Below, piece by piece: positions 24,446-32,560 of a stretch of 64,000 bases of DNA. The translations under genes and the position numbers were made by a program. How positions within the stretch are numbered: the stretch's first letter is position 1; every line of letters begins with the position of its first letter. Origin of the DNA: Leptodontidium sp. MPI-SDFR-AT-0119 (lineage: Eukaryota; Ascomycota; Leotiomycetes; Helotiales; Leptodontidiaceae); contig JAHLEZ010000039.1 of assembly GCA_020726505.1 (NCBI GenBank), forward strand, positions 1 through 64,000, given 5' to 3'. The notes under the pieces were generated by a model. The model had not been told where the DNA came from, made no database searches, and saw nothing but the letters and a program-made list of their open reading frames with translations.

Positions 24446-25285
24446 TCAGAGTAGGAACATCCCAGCAGCGACGACCAAGATGGTCGACAGCATTGTGAGC
24501 TGGATATTTCCAACACGGACGGTCGTTGCAGAGCTCTGTCCACTAGTAGCAGCCGCCTCCGTCGATGCTGAACTGTCAATGCCTTTTCCAGTACCAACAG
24601 TCATGCCCAAAGCCGCACATGCATCCATAAACGTCTTGTTGCTTTGCAACTCCGTCAACTGAGCCTGAGCTTGTACAGCCTCCGCCTTGATCTTATCCGC
24701 CTTCGTCGAATTGCCCTTCGTAGCCTTGTCGAGCACCGTTTGGTTGTTGGCCTTGGCGATGAACTGCTCCAGCTTCTTCATCGCTTTGCACTGATCCTTT
24801 TGCAGGATCGCCGGGCAGGCTGCTTGCAGTGTCGAATTGCTCATCAGGCTCTCAAGTCTGGTAGCTGCAGTCGAAGCTTTGGCCTGGATAGCAGTAATTC
24901 TCGTGGCATTGTTGTCTGTCTTCGCAGCAAGCGCGGTGGCATTTGAGGTGAACGCAATGAATGCCTGAAGTTCGAATGTCTCCTCGCACTGATTCTCCTG
25001 CTCTTCAGCGGCATTTATAATAGCACAGTCCGCAACCAAGGTTGTGTTACCCTGCATACTGGTAAGCTGCGTTGATGCTGCTGCCGCCTCGGCTTGCAGC
25101 TGTGCGACCTTGGCGGCATTGCTGTTCGTGAATTCTTCCAATTTGGTCGTGTTCGAAGCGAAGTCGACGAACTTCTGAAGTTTCCTGATTTGCTTGCATT
25201 GCGACTTTTCCGACTGCGCTTTGTCGCCCTTTGCGGCAACCGATGTGGCGAGCAGAAGAGAAAAGAGAATAGATTGAAGCTGCAT
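24446..25285 (-). CDS. Secreted GPI-type surface protein with three cysteine-bounded repeats
   Basis: Single-exon gene of 279 residues; family not recognised. Residues 1-18 form a signal peptide (MQLQSILFSLLLATSVAA). The body is three tandem repeats of about 60 residues. Each starts with Q-C (QCKQIRKLQKF, QCEETFELQAF, QCKAMKKLEQF), runs through a helical Ala/Gln/Lys-rich stretch with N-glycosylation sequons (NTT, NAT, NST, NQT), and ends with a second cysteine (VADCAII, QAACPAIL, MDACAAL). A Ser/Thr/Ala-rich linker and a C-terminal hydrophobic tail (LTMLSTILVVAAGMFLL) match a GPI-anchor signal. It is probably a cell-wall or plasma-membrane mannoprotein. The open frame extends upstream, but the ATG at 25285 places the signal peptide at the N-terminus and has good context (TCAAGATG). 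Confidence 0.85.
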   Translation of the reverse strand: MQLQSILFSLLLATSVAAKGDKAQSEKSQCKQIRKLQKFVDFASNTTKLEEFTNSNAAKVAQLQAEAAAASTQLTSMQGNTTLVADCAIINAAEEQENQCEETFELQAFIAFTSNATALAAKTDNNATRITAIQAKASTAATRLESLMSNSTLQAACPAILQKDQCKAMKKLEQFIAKANNQTVLDKATKGNSTKADKIKAEAVQAQAQLTELQSNKTFMDACAALGMTVGTGKGIDSSASTEAAATSGQSSATTVRVGNIQLTMLSTILVVAAGMFLL

Positions 25286-25540
25286 CTTGAAGGGGCGCTT
25301 AGGTATAGATCTGAAAGTCCTAGAAGATATGTATGTACTGGAAAGCGGACCAGCCGATGAGATTGTCGGAGGAAGGAAAGGCGAAATAGAAATCAAGACA
25401 AGACAAAGACTAGAGATAGCAAAAGAAGAAGGAGAAGAAGAGAAAAGGTTACTCGTAGGTTATGAGAGAGGTGTTTGTCCTATGTGTGAACGCATTGAGA
25501 TGGCTGACTGTCACTCAAGGGGGTTTCAGATGCCAAGCCT

Positions 25541-26376
25541 TCAGAAATACTTCAATGCTTCGACAGATTCGCTTTCGATACTCATGCACTGCTTGAACTC
25601 AAATGTCTGGACTTGGCTGACGCGGCTTTGCAACACTGTGCGCTCTCTACTGATTCTGTCCTCATCTGAGGATTCGAGACCTTGGCTTGAAGCAGATGAA
25701 AACATCTCATAGGTCGTAACTGGTTTCACCGGAAATATAAAGCGTCTTGTAAACTTAAATCTAGTGTTTCCGCTCTGAAGAGTTAGTCGTGCCAATCGCA
25801 TGGACATGATCCCCTTTGGGAGTGACACTTTGGGTGTCGAGGATAAGGATTCAAGTGTGGGGTTGAAACAACAGAAGCGGATCGGAATAGACAAGCGAGA
25901 CCTAAATATCGCGCCACTAAACCGAACTGGGTCGTCAGGTGCTCTATTAGAAGCAAATGTATTTTGAGAAGAAGTCAATCAGATCGTTAGCATGGAGCTC
26001 CGATGGCAGACGATCACAGTGACCCCAGAGAGCAGTGAGGCGAGATATTGCTGAGTCATTTGACCACCTGCAGACTTTCGATGATTGTAACGGTCATGAT
26101 GCCAGTACTTTCCGCGGTTTTAGAAAAAGATATGTCCACATGCTGAGAAAAGATTTTGTTCTGGTTATAAACATACGAGAGCGAGGTGATATTTTGATTG
26201 AAATATGACTTCGACACCCCTTGCCAGGGAGGACGCGGATCTCGCGGGGCGAACTTCCACGGAGGTGTGTTGTTAAGCAATTGGCATGTGCTGCGCTGGC
26301 TGTCTACCCTTCCTGAGATAACCAACATCCTCCCTCTCTTCCGTTCCCTGTACTGTACACAAAGAAACACAAACAT
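25541..26376 (-). CDS. Candidate two-part gene or pseudogene, unknown family
   Basis: Two minus-strand open stretches look coding. The upstream one has an ATG at 26376, PPWKFAPRDPRPPWQG, SYFNQNITSLSYVYNQ and FSQHVDISFSKTAES. The downstream one, about 25950-25541, has DDPVRFSGAIFRSRLSIP, LPKGIMSMRLARLTLQSG and FKFTRRFIFPVKPVTTYE. A branch-like GCTAAC and a TAG acceptor at about 25951 suggest an intron between them, but the phases of the obvious donor (after ESLQ) and this acceptor do not match. It is either a mis-modelled multi-exon gene or a frameshifted relic. The composition resembles a beta-strand-rich protein; I do not name a function. Confidence 0.35.
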
Positions 26377-26594
26377 CACGGTACGGTACACAAGGGCCTA
26401 TTTAATCGAATCATCATGTCACCAAAAACAAGATAGCTCAAGAGTAAGACTTGGCGGCTGAAAACAGGACGATAAACTGATGACGTTTGTAGAGCTGCGA
26501 GTCTGTATAACAGCTGGGCAACCACCTCCACGCAAACCAAACCTCGCGATATCAATCACCTTCTTCCTATCCACCAACCCGTATATCTTCAAAG

Positions 26595-27692
26595 ATGGTT
26601 CTCGTCAAGCATGAAATCCCAGTGAGGGCGAGCGTCCCCCAAAGCCAAGGCAGCTCCAATGCCGGGCTCAGCACCGAAACCTCTGCGCGAGATCCGCTGC
26701 TTCAAGAGACAAATGGGTCTGGGTCTACCTTCCAAGTCGAACCGCGTCCCAATATTGAGCCATCTTTTCCACGAGGCTTGGAGACTCCAGCCGATCGCCA
26801 GCAATACCAGATGCAGTTGATGCTGTTGGAACAGCAGACCAGCAAGCAGCTCATGATGGCGAGACAAGGACCTGCAGAACGCCTGCAAGGCGACTGGAAC
26901 AGCCAGCGAGCAAAGGGTTCGGAAGAGTTAAATGCTGCTTCGCGCGAGGACTACCATTTGCAGCAGATGGCCCTGGAGCATGAGAACGGGAAGAGGTTGA
27001 TGGGAGCGAGGCGACAGTTGGCTACGCACACGGATGATTCACGCAACCAAGGACACGATGCGCAAGCAAGTGTTGCGAGTTATGAACAAATGGATCCAAT
27101 GACCAAGATGTCGCAGTTGAGGCTACTAGAAGAGCAGAATAAGAGACGATCGGAAGAGATCCGTGGAGCAGGTGCACAGCGTCAGCGTCATGGGTGCGCG
27201 TTTTCGGAGGCGTCAATTAGGGACGACAGGTCAACTGAGGCCCTAAACGATTATCAGATGCAGTTGATGCAGTTGGAGATGCAAAACAAGAAGAACCTTA
27301 AGATCTACAGACAAGAGGAAGATGCGGCAAAGCAGACTGAGGCTTCGAGTTTCGCATCGCAAAGCCCACCTGCCCAGGCAGAAGACAAATGGGGGAAAGG
27401 TCCATTCCCTGCTGGCCAAGGCGTCATTTCAGGGTATGAGGTTCAGTTAATGGCTCTCGAGAATCGGCGCAAGGAAGAAGCTGCCGCGAGAAGCCAGACT
27501 GAAATCGAGTTTAGCCAGCAGCGCCGTCGGTATCTGGCTGGGGAAGCTGAGATGTCAAGATTGTCCGGCCAGCAACTTCCTGGTGCACCTGGAAGTTCTT
27601 GTGCACCTCTTAGTACCGTCTATGGCCACCCTCCCGCCTTCAGACCTGTTCCTCGCCCTGATGCTGAGTATGATGACCTGTATGACAACTGA
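26595..27692 (+). CDS. Repeat protein with degenerate YQMQLMLLEQQ motifs
   Basis: Single-exon gene of 365 residues with start context AAAGATGG. It contains about five degenerate copies of a 20-25 residue amphipathic motif separated by acidic/Ser-rich linkers: QQYQMQLMLLEQQTSKQLM, DYHLQQMALEHENGKRLM, MSQLRLLEEQNKRRSEE, DYQMQLMQLEMQNKKNLK and YEVQLMALENRRKEEAA. The pattern is aromatic, hydrophobic heptads, then basic residues, so each unit is probably a short coiled-coil helix. The motif recurs in many hypothetical proteins of filamentous fungi (family knowledge, function unknown). There is no signal peptide or membrane segment. The C-terminus is proline-rich and ends in an acidic EYDDLYDN. A role as a protein-protein interaction scaffold is inference. 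Confidence 0.8.
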   Translation: MVLVKHEIPVRASVPQSQGSSNAGLSTETSARDPLLQETNGSGSTFQVEPRPNIEPSFPRGLETPADRQQYQMQLMLLEQQTSKQLMMARQGPAERLQGDWNSQRAKGSEELNAASREDYHLQQMALEHENGKRLMGARRQLATHTDDSRNQGHDAQASVASYEQMDPMTKMSQLRLLEEQNKRRSEEIRGAGAQRQRHGCAFSEASIRDDRSTEALNDYQMQLMQLEMQNKKNLKIYRQEEDAAKQTEASSFASQSPPAQAEDKWGKGPFPAGQGVISGYEVQLMALENRRKEEAAARSQTEIEFSQQRRRYLAGEAEMSRLSGQQLPGAPGSSCAPLSTVYGHPPAFRPVPRPDAEYDDLYDN

Positions 27693-28208
27693 GTGCGTCG
27701 ATTTCCTTCTGGACCTTGAATTCCTGTGAGCGATTGCCTGTAGCGAGTTGGCCTTTGGAAAGTTTCTTTGGCCTGTTTCTTTTTATGATTGACTCTACTA
27801 AAGCGTGATACGTTGGGACGATGTGGATCTGAGTACTTTTTCTTGGTCCTGGACTTGGGTTACTTAATGAGTCAGTGGACAACTGTGACGAAAATTGTAT
27901 GGCTTGGAAATCGTCCGTAACGTGAATGAAGCGAGGAGTCAGCAATGTTGTAAATGACGTTGCCAATACAAAATTTCTATACTCAAATTGCATGACTCTA
28001 TTGTCTGCCTTCTTTGTGAAGGTCTCGACTTTCCCATGTTTCTCTTTAGCCCAGCTCAATCAAGCGAGTCTGAAGTGGATTAACCCCCCTGCCCTACTCC
28101 ACTCCCCTCTCCGCCGCACAAACACCTCTATTCACCTAATCCCATAGAAATTACAAACCCCTTTAATTACTCAAATAAAGACTCGCCTTCAAGTCAGCAG
28201 AACAAAAA
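27693..28208. other. 3' flank leading into tRNA-Gly
   Basis: Probably the 3' untranslated region of the repeat-protein gene followed by the upstream region of the tRNA gene. I see no gene here. Confidence 0.5.
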
Positions 28209-28308
28209 GCGTTTGTGGTTTAGTGGTAAAATCCATCGTTGCCATACATTTGAGTGAAGACCAAGTACAGTGATCGATGGGCCCCGGGTTCGATTCCCGG
28301 CGAACGCA
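28209..28308 (+). tRNA. tRNA-Gly(GCC), intron-containing
   Basis: The acceptor arms GCGTTTG and CGAACGC pair with one G-T wobble, followed by the discriminator A. The A box TGGTTTAGTGG is at 28216-28226 and the B box GGTTCGATTCC at 28287-28297. The anticodon stem CATCG/CGATG (28234-28238 with 28275-28279) encloses loop bases TTGCCA...T, with anticodon GCC at 28241-28243. A 29-base intron (28245-28273) sits in the canonical position after base 37. It reads GGC/GGU glycine codons. It lies at the left edge of the accessory segment and has a decayed partner at 31664. Confidence 0.92.
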
Positions 28309-28390
28309 AATTTTTTGGGATATTTTAAGGCCGCTTTTTGGCTTCTTCGTTTCTCGATCCCCGGTTTTAGTCCGCGCAACCAAGCCCTCT

Positions 28391-28570
28391 CTCTCCCCAC
28401 TGAAATTTATGTATTTTGTAGCAGAAATGTTCCCCCTTTAATAGAGAACGATATAACTGACACTATGCTTTATCGAATTACTCTCCCCACTGAAATTTAT
28501 GTATTTTGTAGTAGAAATGTTCCCCCTTTAATAGAGAACGATATAACTGACACTATGCTTTATCGAATTA
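28391..28570. repeat. 90-bp perfect-register tandem duplication
   Basis: Copy 1 is 28391-28480 and copy 2 is 28481-28570. They differ at only one position that I can see (a C in copy 1, T in copy 2, within the GTAG/GCAG context). The near identity indicates a recent duplication. No gene is evident in the unit. Confidence 0.95.
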
Positions 28571-28885
28571 GGACCTGACTTGGAGGGGGCTAGCGGGCTC
28601 CGTTTCCAGACACCTGCGGCTGTGCATCCTTATTAGGTTGTACCCAAAGGTACCACTACCACTGTATTCGTCATCGCAGAGCGTATCAAGTTACCTATTC
28701 CACTCCTCACGCTCAAGTTATAACTTTGCAATAAAAATGACGCCTATTTGGCGGCTTGACTGAGTCATCATATCGTTAATCTTTCTTTCACAGAAACAAA
28801 GCCTCGAGTATAAATATTGAACATCCTAGATGTTTGATTATAACCTTTCAAATGTTGGCCTGCGATTGGCTGCCTGCGGGCAGCA

Positions 28886-30060
28886 GTGATGCTGCCACTG
28901 ATAGAAGTAGGCACCAGCCCGATTCAACCTCCACTGCTTAACTCAACAAACATCGTCAATTTCAAGCCGCCTCTCCTCCAGCTATTCAAGTTGATGACTC
29001 CCTTCCAGGCTGACCGGAACAACATGGACACCTCAAAAAGCCCATGGAACGCTGAGGGATTTGCAGAAGACGAGAGCTTGGAATCCTTCAAACGTGATCT
29101 TCACGAAAGCAATGAGACAATTACATATGCTTCCAGACCATGTAGTAGTTGCCAAAAGATGACTCTTTCTCTACTGCACTATCTCAATGGTAACGGGCAT
29201 ATCCGACGGGACGGGCCGTATGACGGAGACCTAATTACTTGTAATAGTGGGCCCCCTGGTCGTAGAGCTATTTTCTGTGGGAGACCGGGGGGCCCGCTAT
29301 CACAAGTAATTAGGGGGGGAGTACTCGCTCCGACATATTGACTCCAATTTGGACTGCATTCTGTGTGGCTTTATTAGAAGTATTAAGAACGACCCGCTTG
29401 ATGCAATAAGTTATGAACTGCACATGACCGACTCGGGCAAGGTATTTTTCACACAATACAAGTCCCTGGAAGATTCTCTCTCGCACCGATCGAAGTGAAT
29501 ATGAATCCCGTTCTGAATGTAGCCAGTTTATGTGCTCTCAGGCCTTATTCATACTCCGGGTTTTCGCGCTGGCGGAGAGGATACATCGGAATCGCAAGCC
29601 TCGATACTAAAACAGCCTCTGCTCAGCTTATACCAGACAAGGTGAACCTTTCAGTAGTAGGCAGCTGGCTTCATCAGTGCCGATATGACCACCCTGCTTG
29701 CAACGCAAATCGTCATGCTCCTCTTACATCTTCAAAGGCCATAGATTGTCGCACAAGATTGATTATCAGCTTGCCATTGGAATCATGCTATGAGTACGTC
29801 ACGCTTAGTTACGTGTGGGGGACCAATACAGATGTCAGTTGGGATAGCAAGAACAGCTTTCCGAAATTGATCGAAGACACCATTAAGGTTGTGAGAGGCT
29901 TGGGACTCAAATACCTATGGGTGGATCGTTACTGCATACCAAGAGCTCATGTCTCTTTCTCAGCAACGAGAGGAGGCAGAAAGGCAGCCCGCGTAAGTGA
30001 TGGAGACGAGATTAAATAATATTCGCGATTCAATATGCATGTGTATCATTAGAGCCATAA
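28886..30060 (+). pseudogene. Broken HET-domain (heterokaryon incompatibility) gene
   Basis: Intact HET-domain proteins are cytosolic and trigger non-self recognition and cell death on hyphal fusion. The core is recognisable at about 29785-29945: EYVTLSYVWG, PKLIEDTIKVVRGLG and KYLWVDRYCIP match the conserved blocks of the domain. Upstream, SCQKMTLSLLHYLNG and, in a different frame at 29319-29494, DSNLDCILCGFIRSI look like the N-terminal region. The gene is broken in several ways: an 85-bp inverted-repeat element at 29230-29314, a frame change near 29490, and a one-base shift right after YCIP (29940), beyond which SLSQQREEAERQ continues in the other frame to a stop. The C-terminal half is missing and a second inverted-repeat element starts at 30071. 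Confidence 0.8.
29230..29314. mobile_element. 85-bp MITE-like inverted-repeat element
   Basis: Arms 29230-29261 and 29283-29314 are inverted repeats of 32 bp with three mismatches, all transitions, around a 21-bp centre. The outer ends begin CCTAATTACTTGT. It interrupts the HET pseudogene frame. No clear target-site duplication is visible. It is either a very small non-autonomous element or a long hairpin. Confidence 0.7.
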
Positions 30061-30070
30061 AAGTAGTGCA

Positions 30071-30228
30071 CGAAAGGGGGTTTGCAGTGGGTCTCGTCCA
30101 CCATTGTCATCAGCAAGGTGCTACTAACCACAGAATAACGTCGAATACTCTGACCCTCCCCACAAATTTCCATAAGTAGCGAAAGAAAATACCAGGCTGG
30201 ACGAGACCCACCGCAAACCCCGTTTCGT
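30071..30228. mobile_element. 158-bp MITE-like inverted-repeat element
   Basis: Arms 30071-30101 and 30198-30228 are inverted repeats of 31 bp with two mismatches, starting ACGAAA and containing TGGGTCTCGTCCA. The 96-bp centre has no open frame. The ends differ from the 85-bp element, so it is a different family. A target-site duplication is not obvious. Confidence 0.7.
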
Positions 30229-30357
30229 ACGATATATCGCTACATCACTGCGTTACGACAGGACGTTCGCTAAGCGATAAAACACGGTGTTAGAACCGTT
30301 TCCGTTTTCAGGGTTCCAGAGACTTTGGAATTCCACTAACCAGTAGATAGACAGTCA

Positions 30358-30621
30358 TTAAACCGTAATCTGATCCGCCCAGACAATCCAGCTGCGGCCA
30401 CCAGATTCCGGAGCAGGACAACCGATGCAGACATAGTACTTTCTCCCGATGTTCGGCCCATTTTGGGTGGTGGCGAGCTGAGTCCTCTGCGATGAGCTGC
30501 ACGTTCGACAAGCTGGCAACCGGGTTGCAGGAGTGGCTATTACAGCAGTCTTGGGAAAGGGGTTAGCATGAGTAATGAAGCGCACTACGAGAAGGGTTAC
30601 AGACTGTTTGTTGGTAGACAT
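30358..30621 (-). CDS. Small GRF-type zinc-finger protein
   Basis: An 87-residue frame starting at an ATG. It contains CRTCSSSQ...T, then GPNIGRKYYVC, then a Ser/Gly-rich spacer and SWIVWADQI, matching the zf-GRF pattern (Cys, GPN-x-GR-x-(F/Y)Y-x-C, aromatic-x-W). GRF fingers bind single-stranded or structured nucleic acid in APE2, TOP3 and NEIL3, and occur in short standalone proteins in fungi (family knowledge). The standalone size, the accessory surroundings and the lack of other domains suggest either a lineage-specific small protein or a fragment of a larger or mobile-element gene. No signal peptide is seen. An upstream exon cannot be excluded. Confidence 0.6.
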   Translation of the reverse strand: MSTNKQSVTLLVVRFITHANPFPKTAVIATPATRLPACRTCSSSQRTQLATTQNGPNIGRKYYVCIGCPAPESGGRSWIVWADQITV

Positions 30622-31052
30622 GAACGTGCACTTCTTTCTTGCGTGAAAAGATGCCCATGGTGTGCTGGATAACGGAAGTTTTGGTGAGTTGGTAGGAGAA
30701 AGAGAATAGAAGAGATTTGAAAACGGATTTCTGGACCTACAAAAGGAAAGAGAATCTTCGACATGTTGGGATGACGGCCAATACTTGTACCCGGCTCGCG
30801 CCCCCAGATAAAAGTGTACAGCCTACGGAGGTACGGACTCAAAGTTTAAGCACACCGCCTTGTTCTGCCGTAAGAGTTTAAACTTTAAGCCTGAGAGCAA
30901 GCCACCAAACCACAAACGCAGGTGACAGCCAATCGTAATCTTCTCTGATATCTCTCAGCGGTTATAGAGATATAGAGATAAGGCATGCACTGCCTGCCCA
31001 ATTAGACTAACCTACAACAGACGCAGCCTTGTCCAGTTGTCCATTGCCACAT

Positions 31053-31075
31053 GGGGGGGGGGGGGGGGGGGGGGG
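31053..31075. repeat. Homopolymer run of 23 G
   Basis: An uninterrupted run of 23 G, exceptional in length for a fungal genome. It is prone to G-quadruplex formation, replication slippage and assembly error. Confidence 0.95.
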
Positions 31076-31663
31076 TACACAGGCTCTAATCAATGTCTCA
31101 AGCCGAAGGTCCGAGGCCAACTATTATTAGCTATGATCATGTATTAAGGCACCAGATCCCCAAAAATAGCTTGGTCATGTGGTGTAATAATTGGACGACC
31201 AGCGAGCCCGGTATCAATTCCTGGGGTCGCAGAACAGGCGCTGAGAGGTCGGTCCAGCTCGGGGAAGTCAGTACATGTCCAGGGAAACGGAAACCAGGAA
31301 ACAAGATCAAGGCCTTGCACGACTGGTATTGCGCATTCAAAGTTCAAGTTCCTAGAAACAAACAGAAGGACACCAATAAGTTATGCCACGACCCAAGATT
31401 AAGCGTAGAACACTGAACAAGGGGTCAAACAAATATGAATCACAAAATCCAATTCAATTATTATACAGATCGCTAACCTGCTATCTTAAATCTATAACTC
31501 ACAAGATAAGCTTACAACAGGACCTTGTCCCCGATGTGTCTAATCGTAGCTAAAGTCCACCATCTATTACGAGTGGGCGTGTAATGAATTTTAGCGAAGC
31601 ACAACCTAATGTGTAAAAGCAGCCTGAGCTAAAACTTCCGATTCCATATAAGTTTTAGTGCTC

Positions 31664-31760
31664 GCAACGATAGATTAATGGTAAAATCCATCGTTGTTAT
31701 TGATCATTAATTTAATCAATCAGACTCGATGGGCCCCGGGTTCGATTCCCGGCGAACGCA
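31664..31760 (+). pseudogene. Decayed tRNA-Gly copy (tRNA pseudogene)
   Basis: The 3' part is identical to the intact tRNA-Gly over 37 bases (31726-31762 against 28274-28310), including the B box. The D-arm and anticodon stem are recognisable, and a 26-base intron-like insert follows base 37. The 5' acceptor strand (GCAACGA) no longer pairs with CGAACGC and the A box is altered. The anticodon has become GTT at 31696-31698. Most differences in the D-arm and anticodon region are C-to-T or G-to-A, consistent with RIP-like or deamination-type mutation. Confidence 0.75.
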
Positions 31761-32560
31761 AAAGACAGTTGAAGTATTTATTTTTTGTGTTTTTGTGGTC
31801 GTGATTTTTGTTAGCGGCACTGGCTGGCTTCTTGAAAACTTTTACGGCAAATTTCTACTTTGGCTGATGTGCCTCGGATTCTTTTCGCTTAGCGAGTTAA
31901 TAGAGAGAGGGTCAAGTTTCTGCCTCTTGCTTGGTTGACTTCTTTCTTCCTATGATTGGGTTCGGACCTGACGCACATCCTCGAGCAATGTTGCAGAATC
32001 TGATATTGCAAAGAAGCGAAGCACACACAAATCACATTGATAGCTTGACTTGATCCTCTTTTGTATACAGCACTTGTACCACGTCTATTATTTCCGGTCT
32101 CTGATTACTTTGGTGTTGAGGCTTCACGCTTGCATTTGGAAATTTTAGCTACCCCAAACGTGATCATATATCTCAGGTGTCTAAGGTACCTTGCATCCTT
32201 AACCAAGCAGACCAATGACATCCCGTCTCAAATGCAACGAAAAATATGAACAGAAAGTTTCAGGAGCTATAATATCGCTTGACGAGTGTCTTATTCACAG
32301 AGAATGGACTGCACAATTCGGTCCCAGACCCGTTGTTCATGGCCGTGCTTCCTTCAACACATATCACATCGTTGTCAAAACCCGGTGAAACAAAAGGGAA
32401 ACCGCATAAAAAAAATTTCTTCCGTTAAAATTACCGCCATGGAGCTTTTCTCTCTTCACTTCCCGAGTGCTGATGAGTTGAACATCAAAACCCACCGCCC
32501 TAAATCATACATGAAGCAAATTTTTATCCAACCTCAATGAACCACAGCCACGTTCGTAAC
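31761..32560. other. Intergenic, right edge of island
   Basis: I see no gene. AT-rich sequence continues to about 32.4 kb, then the composition changes towards the 3' end of the PhzF-like gene. Confidence 0.4.
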
